From Modicisalibacter luteus DSM 23508 (GTDB taxonomy: Bacteria; Pseudomonadota; Gammaproteobacteria; Pseudomonadales; Halomonadaceae): a DNA stretch of 64,000 bases. A program made the position numbers and the translations under genes. This document shows positions 1 through 8,339 of the stretch, piece by piece. Below the pieces are notes generated by a model that worked only from the letters and a program-made list of their open reading frames with translations, did no database searches and was not told the DNA's origin. The stretch is from contig NZ_KB900005.1 of assembly GCF_000378505.1 (NCBI RefSeq), positions 3,543-67,542 on the forward strand, in the 5' to 3' direction. Every line of letters starts with the position of its first letter. Position 1 is the first letter of the stretch.

Positions 1-477
1 GGTGTCCCGCATGCGGTACGCTCAACATCGCTAGGGGGTAGCTGCTTTTGAGATCGGGTGTCCCGCATGCGGGACGCTCAAGCACAACATGAGATGGCTG
101 TTTTAGTGCTTCCCAGGTGTCCCGCATGCGGTACGCTCAGACACAACATGAGGTAGCTGCTTTTGAGATCGGGTGTCCCGCATGCGGTACGCTCAGACAC
201 AACATGAGGTAGCTGCTTTTGAGCCCAGGTGTCCCGCATGCGGTACGCCCAACATCGCTAAGAGGTAGCTGCTTTTGAGATCAGGTGTCCCGCATGCGGT
301 ACGCTCAACATCGCTAAGAGGTAGCTGCTTTTGAGATCAGGTGTCCCGCATGCGGTACGCTCAACATCGCTAAGAGGTAGCTGCTTTTGAGATCGGGTGT
401 CCCGCATGCGGTACGCTCATCGCTAAGAGGTAGCTGCTTTTGAGATCGGGTGTCCCGCATGCGGTACGCTCAAGCAC
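1..477. repeat. Tandem array, about nine 56-bp units with a CCGCATGCGG core
   Basis: Nine copies begin at about 1, 57, 116, 172, 228, 284, 340, 396 and 449, so the period is 56 bp with small indels. Each unit has GGTGTCCCGCATGCGG followed by TACGCTCA and a more variable part ending in GGTAGCTGCTTTTGA. CCGCATGCGG is a 10-bp perfect palindrome. The array is cut by the window start and may be longer. There is no coding frame because the period is not a multiple of three. Function is unknown; iteron, partition-site or REP-like roles are all possible. Confidence 0.9.
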
Positions 478-522
478 AACACTCAGAGCGGGCCAAGAGG
501 TGTTATCAGGTTGCCAAACGAG

Positions 523-708
523 TTATTTCAGCCCTACGGCTTGAAGGCCTTGTCCGATCCAACTGTAGGGCGTCGCCATGGCTTCAGGCCATAGGTGAAA
601 TGCAGCGATGGTAAAAACGGATCCAAGCACAACACCACTGACAGATGAGCGCACTAGGAAAGCTCCAATAATGATGGCCAGACCGATAGGCGGGATAGGA
701 AGGGGCAT
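523..708 (-). CDS. Small membrane protein (61 aa), unknown
   Basis: The predicted 61-residue protein is mostly hydrophobic: residues 6-20 and about 24-41 could form two membrane segments joined by a short polar turn (VRSSVS). It starts 3 bp after the end of the DsbA-like gene upstream on the same strand, so the two are probably co-transcribed. I do not recognise the family. The coupling to a thioredoxin-fold gene and other small membrane proteins suggests a conjugation or envelope role, but this is inference from context only. Confidence 0.5.
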   Translation of the reverse strand: MPLPIPPIGLAIIIGAFLVRSSVSGVVLGSVFTIAAFHLWPEAMATPYSWIGQGLQAVGLK

Positions 709-711
709 GAA

Positions 712-1677
712 TTATCCTTCTCCTTCTTCCGCTGCTCTGGCTACCAGGCCCTTCATGGCGGAGACAATCGCTTGTGCCGGTTGTGCGCCAGCAATCAGTT
801 GCATATTGCCCGTCTGATTATCGACTACCACTGTTGAAGGGGTACCGGTCATTCCCTGGGAGCGGGCCGTACGGGTCTGCTGGTCGATCCGGTCTAGGTG
901 CCGTCCTTCCTGCATACACATCTGGAACTCGTCTGTATCAGCCCCGACGCTACCTGCCAATTTGGTTAAGTTGCCAGCGCCAGCGCCGTTGCTGCCGGTC
1001 TTTTCATACATTTCTTGTATTGCGACCCAAAAGCCACGATTGCCAAGTTGCTCACCGATGCACTCGGCGGCTTGAGCCTGTTTCACTGACGTGTCGCCAA
1101 GCACGGTCAAATGTCTATATTCCCAGTTCACATTGCCATTGCTGCCATCCACGATGGATTTCGGTGTGTCGTGAAAACGCTTACAGAAGCCGCATTCCGT
1201 ATCGGCGTATTCGACAAGAGTAAATCGGGCACTTTGACTACCATAGATCCACTGTCCCTCCGGAGCTGTCTCTGCCGCAGCGTCGAATGGAGAGTAGCGA
1301 GCATTTATCTCGGCTTGTTGAGCCTCCTCTGCATGAGCTCGGATAGAGGCGCTCACGGCCTCCTGAAACGCCTCTGGACTGGAAAACTGCTGGGCGTTGG
1401 TCTGACGGTCGACCAGGGTGGACACTGCTTCGGTAAGTTGCGCCACGGCCTGTTGGGTATCATCGGCCTTTTGATTCGCGTTCCAGGCGGCGTAGCCAAT
1501 AGAGCCAAATAAACATAAGCCGACCGCTACACCAATGGAAGTGGCAGCAGCTTCGAGTGGGCGGATGTTGAGGACTGGTTCACAGCAATACCTTTTGTCT
1601 AGTTTAGTAATAGGCGAGCAAGCTATCGGCGACACTGAAGGCAGCGTCAAATACCAGCCCGTATATGGCTTGGGCAA
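712..1677 (-). CDS. DsbA/DsbG-type thioredoxin-fold protein, membrane anchored
   Basis: A thioredoxin-like fold is shown by VEYADTECGFCKRFH, containing the CGFC redox motif, and by the cis-proline segment MTGTPSTVVV near residue 276. An N-terminal hydrophobic stretch (AAATSIGVAVGLCLFGSIG) is a likely signal anchor and is followed by a coiled-coil-like segment with alternating Q, A and T. It probably catalyses disulfide exchange or isomerisation in the periplasm. The first ATG overlaps the upstream membrane-protein gene by 74 bp and gives an odd 36-residue leader; no internal ATG lies before the catalytic domain, so the true start may be a non-ATG codon near 1570. Such proteins are common in conjugative plasmids, where they fold transfer proteins; that role here is inference. 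Confidence 0.8.
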   Translation of the reverse strand: MPKPYTGWYLTLPSVSPIACSPITKLDKRYCCEPVLNIRPLEAAATSIGVAVGLCLFGSIGYAAWNANQKADDTQQAVAQLTEAVSTLVDRQTNAQQFSSPEAFQEAVSASIRAHAEEAQQAEINARYSPFDAAAETAPEGQWIYGSQSARFTLVEYADTECGFCKRFHDTPKSIVDGSNGNVNWEYRHLTVLGDTSVKQAQAAECIGEQLGNRGFWVAIQEMYEKTGSNGAGAGNLTKLAGSVGADTDEFQMCMQEGRHLDRIDQQTRTARSQGMTGTPSTVVVDNQTGNMQLIAGAQPAQAIVSAMKGLVARAAEEGEG

Positions 1678-1927
1678 TCACACCAACAACCGCCATCACA
1701 CCGATGGCAACGCTGAACAGCAGTGGCTTGTTCTTGCCATAGGCGATCATGACCGGAACGGTGCCGCAGGCGCCCAGGATGGCACCAGCCCAAAGACCCA
1801 ACTCTGGAAACAGCAAAACCTGAAAGGCGACGGCAAGCACTGTGAGGGTGCCGCAGCGACCGAATGCGGTCTGCTCGACGTCGCTAAAATCCAGGCGGTC
1901 ATCCTGTGCAGTGTCGTTATTTCTCAT
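1604..1927 (-). CDS. Small integral membrane protein (107 aa)
   Basis: A polar N-terminus of about 22 residues is followed by three or four hydrophobic stretches: TLTVLAVAFQVLLFPELGLW, AGAILGACGTVPVMIA, LLFSVAIGVMAVVGVIAQAI and a short C-terminal one. The start overlaps the end of the upstream gene (1917) and the end overlaps the annotated start of the DsbA-like gene, indicating a tight operon. I do not recognise the family. Confidence 0.6.
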   Translation of the reverse strand: MRNNDTAQDDRLDFSDVEQTAFGRCGTLTVLAVAFQVLLFPELGLWAGAILGACGTVPVMIAYGKNKPLLFSVAIGVMAVVGVIAQAIYGLVFDAAFSVADSLLAYY

Positions 1928-2426
1928 CTGTCGTCCTCCGGCCAGTCGAACTGGCGTTCATTTGCGTTGTTATCCGTTCTCGCCCATGCAGGATCAGGGT
2001 CCACCCGTCTGGGATAGCAAGAATCATTTGGGCGAACGTCATCTCGTCAATTACGTCGATCTCTCGGCCAAGCCAGTGCCCAATAATCATTGGCCTAAGG
2101 CGTTCGCCGGCCTCTACGAAGAACCAATGTGGTGAAGTTCTCGCGCTGAGCCCTTTCTCTTGGCTCAAGGTGACGTAAGGGAACGTGTCCGTGAGCCGTT
2201 CATGCAGTCGATGCACGGCAACCGCCCGTTTAGCCAAGCTCCACTGTTCTTCGGTGACGCCCCAAAGCGCCAGATCAATAAAGGAAGCCTCCTGTAGCCG
2301 GTACGTGAGCAAGCCTGTCCTGCGACGTAACAGCTCTTCGACGAATTCCATCACTGCCGGCTCCTGGCCCTCCAACAATGTATTCAGCAACCGCATGCCT
2401 GGTGCCATTTCGCCGATGTAGTTCAT
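1917..2426 (-). CDS. Hypothetical protein (about 169 aa)
   Basis: The preferred start is the ATG at 2426 (MNYIGEMAPGMRLLN). The 32 codons upstream of it read through a diverged copy of the 56-bp repeat, so they are unlikely to be native coding sequence. The protein is soluble, helical and rich in E, R and L in its first half (LLEGQEPAVMEFVEELLRRR), and contains HWLGREIDVIDEMTF in the second half. I do not recognise it. It overlaps the downstream membrane protein gene by 11 bp, so translation is probably coupled. Confidence 0.55.
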   Translation of the reverse strand: MNYIGEMAPGMRLLNTLLEGQEPAVMEFVEELLRRRTGLLTYRLQEASFIDLALWGVTEEQWSLAKRAVAVHRLHERLTDTFPYVTLSQEKGLSARTSPHWFFVEAGERLRPMIIGHWLGREIDVIDEMTFAQMILAIPDGWTLILHGRERITTQMNASSTGRRTTDEK

Positions 2427-2468
2427 ATCACCAATGATACGGATTTCCTTAATAACGCAAGGGGTCGA

Positions 2469-2503
2469 GTGATGCCCTTGCGGGACGCTCTGGCACGACA
2501 TGA
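2469..2503 (+). repeat. Isolated diverged copy of the 56-bp array unit
   Basis: Aligned by eye with the array copy starting at 57, about 27 of 35 positions agree, including TGCGGGACGCTC and the trailing CAACATGA-like end (here CGACATGA). It lies 2 kb away from the array in the same orientation, immediately upstream of a gene start. Confidence 0.6.
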
Positions 2504-2514
2504 CGGCGAGGGAG

Positions 2515-2982
2515 TCAGGCATATTCCTTCGACTGTACTGTGTGTTGCTGGGCTATCACGCGACGTTCTGAAAGTAGCCAGACCTTGATGTAGCGAACTC
2601 GATGTCCCGGTGTGACGGTGCGAACATAGCCGTAGTCCGCAACAGGCTCGGCTCTGGTGTGCCTGAGAATCGTTGCATAGACAGAGAGCTGCATCCTATC
2701 GGCATGTGTGGCCCGCGCCTTGCCGCGTAGCTTGGTGTCGATGGGGACCAGGCAGCCCTTGCGGTTGAGAAACACCTGATCGGGTGTGCCATGAAGTGCG
2801 ACGGGTTGTCGTGTACGTATCGGAGTTTCCGACATGACGAGCTGCCCAAGCATAACGTCTCGAGGCAAGCCCTCGCGGACCGCCCAGTGGACGCTCTTGC
2901 CGAAGACCCGCCGGCTGACCAGATCGATCACGGTAGTCATGACAGCCATTGCCAAAAACACGAGAAACAATTCAGGACCCAT
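2515..2982 (-). CDS. Membrane-anchored PD-(D/E)XK (Cas4/RecB-like) nuclease
   Basis: Starting at the ATG at 2982 (MGPELFLVF) gives about 155 aa. Residues 2-24 form one membrane segment (ELFLVFLAMAVMTTVIDLV). The rest carries the order of motifs seen in Cas4/RecB-like nucleases: GTPDQVFL (motif Asp), VPIDTKLRG (D-x-K), then MQLSVYATILR (the Q-x3-Y helix). All predicted metal-binding and Lys residues are present, so it could be an active DNA nuclease. No CRISPR array or cas gene is nearby, so a link to mobile-element DNA processing is more likely than adaptation. The membrane anchor is unusual. It overlaps the downstream hypothetical gene's longer reading frame only in the disputed leader. Confidence 0.7.
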   Translation of the reverse strand: MGPELFLVFLAMAVMTTVIDLVSRRVFGKSVHWAVREGLPRDVMLGQLVMSETPIRTRQPVALHGTPDQVFLNRKGCLVPIDTKLRGKARATHADRMQLSVYATILRHTRAEPVADYGYVRTVTPGHRVRYIKVWLLSERRVIAQQHTVQSKEYA

Positions 2983-3372
2983 GCCAGCACTCCATAACCG
3001 GACGCTGTGGGAGACGCACCTGGTCGATAAGCCCATCCGTCATTGAGCTCAGGACTGCCCAACTCAGCGGTGCACCTTCTATGCATCGGCCGTGGTAGTC
3101 GAAACGCGTCTGGCCTTCCGTCCCGATAACGCCATGGGGTATGTCGTCCAAATCCCCGAGCCACATTCGTAACCGCAAATCGAGGATTTCGCCCCCGTGT
3201 AACTTCACCCAACAGTGCGGCATGACAATCGCCAGGCTCTGGGTGGGGTGTCACGAACATAGCCGCAATACGCTTGATGGCTGATACCGCCCATAGCAAG
3301 CAATGCACAGATTGCGTAGGTCATTCCGTCGCATTCGTCCGGTGCGTCTTCCAGAGGGAGCAATGCGCACAT
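2972..3372 (-). pseudogene. Probable frameshifted hypothetical gene (two overlapping parts)
   Basis: An upstream part (3372-3205) encodes MCALLPLEDAPDECDGMTY followed by ICALLAMGG and GYVRDTPPRAWR, and stops. A downstream part (3223-2972) in another frame encodes MPHCWVKLHGGEILDLRL and then RMWLGDLDDIPHGVIG. The HCWVKL-x-GG-x-ILDLR style suggests a compact enzyme-like or NlpC/transglutaminase-like fold whose N-terminal half is the upstream part, but I do not recognise the family firmly. Either a one-base indel near 3215-3230 split one gene of about 130 codons, or these are two translationally coupled genes. Confidence 0.45.
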
Positions 3373-3529
3373 GATTTCTTCCAACCATTCGTTTAGGCCT
3401 TCACCTTATTCCATGCGTAATGCCCCTTTGATGCGTGTCTCTGGAGGGGACTGGCAACGACTTGCTCTAGGCCCGACCGGAGTGACACTTGCTAAGCAGT
3501 AATAGTGCAGTTATTGGTTGATATTCTGG

Positions 3530-4410
3530 TTCTGTAACGTCCTAGCAACGGCTCTCCAAGGATCGATATCATGCTGCAAGAAGGTGATCTAAAAATCACA
3601 GCGTATGCGTCCCCACGAGTGGATTAGCAACGTCCTAGCAGCGGCTCTATAAGGCTCAAACTCAAGTCGCAATAATGCGATCACAAAACCCTCGACTTTG
3701 CGTCCCCACGAGTGGATCAGCAACGGCTTAGCAGTGGCTTAGTAGCGGCTCTCTAAAGCTCATAATCAAGCCGCAAGATGTTGATCACAGAATTACAAGG
3801 TTCTCGCGACTATAAGTGGATTAGCAACGTCCTAGCAGCGGCTCAACAGAACCGAGGAACCAAGAGCAAAAAGCAATTCTGTCGTGCCCCAAGGATACGA
3901 TGCGAAGCGTTCTTTCGCATGATTGTAAAGCCATAATTTTCATATCAATTTAGCATACCTTGGGCTCCAGCAGTTAGGATCTTACGCGCAAAAGCAAAAA
4001 GCGCAAGGGACGCTGGAACGGCTTAGCAGCGGCTATGTTGAATGCATATAATGTCTGCATGCTCCGTGGGTTAGGGTTTGTCACGTAGGGACTCTGGAAC
4101 GTACCTGGAGGGATTTAGCAGCGGCTTTATAGATACGATAATGCACCGTGTAAGGCGTCATCATGTGACAGCTACCAGATCGGCTCTATGTTTGGATGAG
4201 TAACGTCCTAGCAACGGCTTAGCAGCGGCTCTCTAAGGCTTGAAATTAAGCTGCAAGATGCTGATCACAGAAGCACAGGGTTCGCGCCACTATAAATGGA
4301 TTAGAAACGTCCTAGCAGCGGCTCTCGAAACACCATAAATCATGTTTTCCAGAGACGATGATGGATGAGAGCTACAAAGCCATACCATGGCGGCCCAGTA
4401 ACGGCTCTGG
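3530..4410. repeat. Degenerate repeat region, about nine units of roughly 90-100 bp
   Basis: The motif AACGTCCTAGCARCGGCTCT recurs, with variants, near 3536, 3625, 3718, 3822, 4015, 4110, 4199, 4302 and 4390. Several units continue with a second shared block resembling AAGCYGCAAGATGYTGATCACA and a third like ACGAGTGGATTAGCAAC. No convincing gene lies between 3400 and 4740. The last unit (near 4390, AACGGCTCTGGAGGGA) matches the unit of the 55-bp array at 7972-8339, so the two repeat regions are related. Confidence 0.8.
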
Positions 4411-4748
4411 AGGGACGCTATGGAGCCATGTGATACGTCGGGAGTGACGCTGTTTTGTAAGGACAACAAGTGCCATGGGTAGTGTCCCTAATTTGAGGCA
4501 AGCTGCGTTGCGCCTCGGGAAAACAGATGGCTATTGCCCAGCTACCAGTGCCCGTCCAGGCCAAGGCCACCGTTACCAGTTGCAGAACCCTTGAGCGATC
4601 GTGAAAGTCTTGCTGGCCACTGCTCAAGTTTTGAGCATCGCAACGGCGCAAATGATGTCTCAGGAAAACATCCCAAAGATCATCGTTTTGTTGTGACAGC
4701 GTTTAGTTATTTCCATAGTTTTATACACGGTTCCTGTGGATAGCAGCT

Positions 4749-5549
4749 ATGCGAAGGTACATGGCGACAGGGAGGTATAAGAGCATTCAGCTCAGCGCCG
4801 TTGCGACGTGTCATAGCCAGTTGGCGTTGGGCAAGATGGCAGTGTCCGGCACATTACCGAACTCGACCCCATCTCCGAGCGAGGCAGGGCATGGCAATGT
4901 CTCTGTCCGGGATGCATGGAACCGCTGTGGGCAAAAATGGGAACATATCGCTCAAGAATGCCTGGTCCCGTCTGATGCGTTAAAAGTGGCGTGCAAGCAG
5001 AGCGATAGAGAGGGCCGTATCTACGCCAGAAATAGGCAGGTCGTTATGGCTTGCGACGAGGTCGCTGTGCGTGACGTACATCTTGAAAACCGACTGGGTG
5101 CGATTGCGATTGTCGTTGATCTCTGCGTAACGGATAATACTGGAACTTTGCTCGTAGTGATTGCGGTCACTCACTACGTGGACGAAGAGAAGAGAGCCAA
5201 AATAGAGGCATTGGGACATCGTTGCTTAGAGATAGACCTAAAGGGCCTCGATCGGCATTGCGACCCTGATGCATTACAGCGTCACCTGCTTTCGGCCAAC
5301 CATGCACGCTGGGTGTACTACCCAGATGTTTCCTACTGGCACCAAATGCTGAGCGACGATCTCCAATCGCTTGTGCAAACCGCTAACAGACGGATCGCTG
5401 AGCGAACGCCACACCGCAGCACGAGCCCAACGGATCTCGGGTCCGACACTGAACAATTGGCGACACCTGGGTCAGGCAGTGCTGAGGAATTAGCCCAGGT
5501 GCTGTGGCGTAAGAACTATTCCCGCAATCGAAGGCGCAGTCGACGCTGA
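4749..5549 (+). CDS. CoiA-like protein with degenerate nuclease core
   Basis: Residues about 115-195 match the CoiA-like/PD-(D/E)XK pattern: AIAIVVDLCV (motif Asp), then VVIAVTHYVDEEKRAKIEAL, then CLEIDLKGLD and a late WVYYP. Functional members usually read VEIAVTH at the second motif; here the Glu is Ile (VVIAVTH), so the nuclease site is probably inactive. The C-terminal tail is basic (NYSRNRRRSRR), which would suit nucleic-acid binding. The N-terminal 60 residues look low-complexity and a later start is possible. It stands alone, downstream of the repeat field. CoiA proteins act in DNA uptake in Firmicutes, but this plasmid-type family has no established role. Confidence 0.55.
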   Translation: MRRYMATGRYKSIQLSAVATCHSQLALGKMAVSGTLPNSTPSPSEAGHGNVSVRDAWNRCGQKWEHIAQECLVPSDALKVACKQSDREGRIYARNRQVVMACDEVAVRDVHLENRLGAIAIVVDLCVTDNTGTLLVVIAVTHYVDEEKRAKIEALGHRCLEIDLKGLDRHCDPDALQRHLLSANHARWVYYPDVSYWHQMLSDDLQSLVQTANRRIAERTPHRSTSPTDLGSDTEQLATPGSGSAEELAQVLWRKNYSRNRRRSRR

Positions 5550-5576
5550 CGCGTCATGACGGCGTCAGCTATTGGC

Positions 5577-5771
5577 TTAGGGCTGTGCTGGATCTTGGAC
5601 CTGCACAGGTGACACCCCTCGCATAGCTTGTTCGTTCGTTGCGTTGTGCGTTTCCGAAATTTGTATTGTCTTTGCTGGCTGGCTTGCGATGGCTTCGGGA
5701 TCGCTTAGATCTTGCGTAGAGAGATAACCGAGAGACAGGGAGAGACACCCAAATGCAGCGGCGGAAAACAA
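5577..5771 (-). CDS. Possible small exported or anchored protein (64 aa)
   Basis: The N-terminus MFSAAAFGCLSLSLGYLS is hydrophobic and could be a signal or lipobox-like segment (FGC), followed by a polar tail with many T, Q and P. It lies convergent to the CoiA-like gene. No family is recognised and coding status is uncertain. Confidence 0.25.
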   Translation of the reverse strand: MFSAAAFGCLSLSLGYLSTQDLSDPEAIASQPAKTIQISETHNATNEQAMRGVSPVQVQDPAQP

Positions 5772-5867
5772 GATTTTATCTATAAACGGCTCAATTTAAT
5801 GAATGCCCACGACGCCGCGCAGAGAAAGGGGATGAAGCAGGCGCTTGACGTGAGTGTGATAGAAATT

Positions 5868-5985
5868 CGGCCTCGTGGGCCGGGGTGGGCTTCCTTGCGA
5901 CACCACAAGCATCCTGCTCATGCATCCTTGGCGCTGGTTCCGTCAGCGTTCTCGCTCTCCCTTGCTTAGCGGTCCCTGCTAAGCG
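5868..5985 (+). repeat. Diverged long repeat, copy A (with copy at 63.64-63.77 kb)
   Basis: This copy shares with 63640-63768 a GGGCCGGG-type hairpin arm, then a CATCCTGC block, then TGCATCCTTGGCGCT, then TCCCTTGCTT and a final CCTGC. Orientation is the same. No coding frame is conserved between the two copies. It may be a shared leader or terminator-associated element. Confidence 0.5.
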
Positions 5986-6931
5986 AGACCATAGTGACAG
6001 GAACAGATTGCCGGCGCATCAGCCTATGTGATTGCTAAATAACTGAAAGGCGAGGACCTTTTAGAGGTAATAACAACGAGGCGGAACTGACCAGCCTTGT
6101 CCTATATCGATCTCTCGAGCTTATCAATGATGAGGTCATCTGGCCGAAGTTTCCGCTGAGGCTGTCGGAGCCCTCTGCGGCAACAGACAGGTGGTTAAGG
6201 ACTCCTCCTTCCTGCATACCCTTCAGACGGCCCAGAATGGCCGTATGAGCTTTTTTTACCCTTGGGCAGGGGGGGTGGAATAGGGTAGGCACCGCAAGGC
6301 TTTCACAGCGCGTCTCTGAGGGAGAGCGCGCAATTCGCGGGTAAGTGCTGGATAGTTTGCTTGGGAGAGCTTATAGCGCCTGTTGAATAAGCGACGGAGC
6401 AACATGGCAATAATACTTTTCAGTTGTCCTTTCCTTAGCCAGGAAAGCGGAATATAGCTAAGCAATAAATAACAAGGTTGACGCCAAGCATCCTGTTGTA
6501 ACGGTATATTGAATGATGATTAGCATAGCTCAATGTTTTAAGCGGTCTACTAAGCAATAGTAGGGCAGGGTAGGTGGGCGCTGCATTGCTAATCTATTAT
6601 AACTCAATTTGGTACATCAAAACATGCTAGCTATTTTTTTGCCATAACAACTGCGGGAATGCCTGGCAACAAATGCCGCAGTAAAATTTGGCTACAGCAT
6701 ATGTAGATGCTTATTGAATACATAGAAGCTGGTTAATGATCCCTAGATCAACATATGATACCTGGAACAACGAATGATCCAGCTTATATCTGAATATCAT
6801 TTATCTCAGTATTGCCTGCCCTGAAAACATCCTCAGTTGTTTGCGCAGTCATCCATGCGGCGTTTATGAGGCGCTGAACAACCCTTGTTAGGATTTGCTG
6901 TGTCAACTCAGCACCTGCTTAATGGCTAGAC
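5986..6931. other. Gene-poor stretch
   Basis: I see no convincing gene. 6035-6465 contains only short open frames without recognisable composition. 6480-6900 is clearly more AT-rich than its surroundings and has no repeat structure that I could detect. Confidence 0.5.
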
Positions 6932-7198
6932 CTAAATAACCAGCGATGCAAAGGCCAGACCCAGGGCTAGGATCGTCAGGCCAGTTACTGATGCCATGAA
7001 AACATGATATTGGCGACGCTCCTTAACTCCGCCTCGCATATGCTTACGAACTGCCGCATTAAAATTGGCATGTTCTATATTGCCTGCCGCTATGTTATTG
7101 GCACGACGCTCCGTCGTGGCAGAAGGTGACCCAGAGGTACCACTAATAGCTGTGGCCGATATGCTTTTGTTCGATAGTGACTTACTGTTAGTTATCAT
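6932..7198 (-). CDS. Small tail-anchored membrane protein (88 aa)
   Basis: Starting at the ATG at 7198 (MITNSKSLSNKS), the first 60 residues are Ser/Thr/Ala-rich and polar, followed by basic RKHMRGGVKERRQYHV and a single C-terminal hydrophobic helix (FMASVTGLTILALGLAFASLVI). That arrangement suggests a C-tail-anchored protein. It lies directly downstream of the frameshifted gene at 7188-7752 and overlaps its end slightly, so it belongs to the same minus-strand unit. I do not recognise the family. Confidence 0.5.
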   Translation of the reverse strand: MITNSKSLSNKSISATAISGTSGSPSATTERRANNIAAGNIEHANFNAAVRKHMRGGVKERRQYHVFMASVTGLTILALGLAFASLVI

Positions 7199-7752
7199 GA
7201 CTGTTCTTTTTATATTGGTAATCTTCATAACTATCCTCGACTAACTTCTTGTACCGGCGCATAAGTCTGCGCATTTGAGTGAGTAACATGGCGCGCTCAC
7301 GCTGCTTGGCGTAATGACCCTCCACATACTCGGCAAAGTTCCTTTTCCCATGACGGGCAACGAGTGAATGTTGATTTGCTGTAGTTAGGATTAGAACTCG
7401 CCGTCCCTTTAGGAAGTTGTTTGGCGTAATACTTCCCTGTAGACGGCCCGCTTCGGGCAGGTCCGGTTGCACGCATCCACACCGCTTGCAGGGAAACATC
7501 AATTACACGGACCCGAGTTTGCAGCGTTGCGTCCTTTGCGCCCGAGTCGATCTCGTCTTGCATGTTGCTCCAGTAGGCATCGCAGATCAGCCGTGCATGA
7601 GCTGCTGCTGCATAGAATTCATGCTCGAGCAATTGAACGATCTCGCTGATCGCCTTGGTAGAAGAGTCTCGTATGTCCGGTAGGGTGAGGCCAGTATCCC
7701 CGGCAGATGTACCTTCCTCAGTGACCCGGCGCAACATCTCAGTTTCTACCAC
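7188..7752 (-). pseudogene. Frameshifted hypothetical gene, about 185 codons
   Basis: The first part (7752 to about 7365) reads MVETEMLRRVTEEGTSAGD, then a helical region (EIVQLLEHEFYAAAAHARL), then KYYAKQLPKGTASSNP and NYSKSTF. The second part, in another frame, continues HGKRNFAEYVEGHYAKQRER and RAMLLTQMRRLMRRYKKL to a stop at 7188. The composition of the two parts joins naturally near 7355-7370, so a single-base indel is the simplest explanation. The basic C-terminal half would suit DNA or RNA binding. The start codon itself lies inside a half-site of the palindromes upstream, implying autoregulation by this protein or a partner. Family unknown. Confidence 0.55.
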
Positions 7753-7935
7753 GCAAATCCCCCTTTTTGGCAGTGGCGGCTAGCGCCCATTTCCTACCCA
7801 TATCTATCTCTTGGTAGACTTTCAGTTTCTACCAAAGGAATGCCAGCCGAACGAGCCGTTTGCTATGGGTAAGTTTACCAATAATTGGTAGAAGCACTAG
7901 AGGGTAGGGGTGTTTCTACCAATATTGGTAGAAAC
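7741..7935. promoter_or_regulatory. Cluster of TTGGTAGAAAC palindromes (putative operators)
   Basis: Three paired sites are present. 7912-7935 is a perfect 24-bp palindrome with half-site GTTTCTACCAAT. 7872-7894 is an imperfect version (GTTTACCAAT / ATTGGTAGAA). 7811-7835 has the half-sites outward-facing (TTGGTAGACT and AGTTTCTACCAA). A fourth half-site, AGTTTCTACCA, lies at 7741-7751 and forms the start codon region of the minus-strand gene. This looks like the operator region of a dimeric repressor, or an iteron/partition site, controlling the gene at 7752. Confidence 0.75.
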
Positions 7936-7971
7936 TAGGTGAAGTGGCTTGTCATAAGGGCGGATTTAATG

Positions 7972-8339
7972 GGCTCCCATATGCCGTTATTCTGGATGGG
8001 GAATGGCTCTGGAGGGATGCAGCAACGGCTCCCATATGCCGTTATTCTGGATGGGGAATGGCTCTGGAGGGATGCAGCAACGGCTCATATATGCCGTGTT
8101 TCTGGATGAGAAATGGCTCTGGAGGGATGCAGCAACGGCTCCCATATGTCGTGATATTGGATGACGAACGGCTCTGGAGGGATGCAGCAACGGCTCTCAT
8201 AGGTCGTGACATTGGATGAGGAACGGCTCTCATAGGTCGTGACATTGGATGAGGAACGGCTCTGGAGGGATGCAGCAACGGCTCTCATAGGTCGTGACAT
8301 TGGATAAGGAACGGCGCTGGAGGGATGCAGCAATGGCTT
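7972..8339. repeat. Tandem array, 55-bp unit, about 6.6 copies
   Basis: Copies begin at 7972, 8027, 8082, 8137 and 8192, then a 33-bp partial unit at 8225 and more from 8258 and 8280. The unit is GGCTCCCATATGCCG, a variable block, then GGCTCTGGAGGGATGCAGCAAC. The unit contains AGCAACGGCT, also the core of the repeat field at 3.5-4.4 kb. Apparent open frames in it are artefacts of the repeat. Confidence 0.9.

Noticed and set aside
1-477. CRISPR array
   Set aside because: The whole unit is repeated with no unique spacers, so it is a tandem satellite and not a CRISPR.
2515-2982. Cas4 of a CRISPR-Cas system
   Set aside because: There is no CRISPR array or other cas gene in the window; the motif order alone does not make it Cas4.
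6035-6465. Two short minus-strand genes
   Set aside because: No ribosome site, no neighbours in operon order and low-quality composition.
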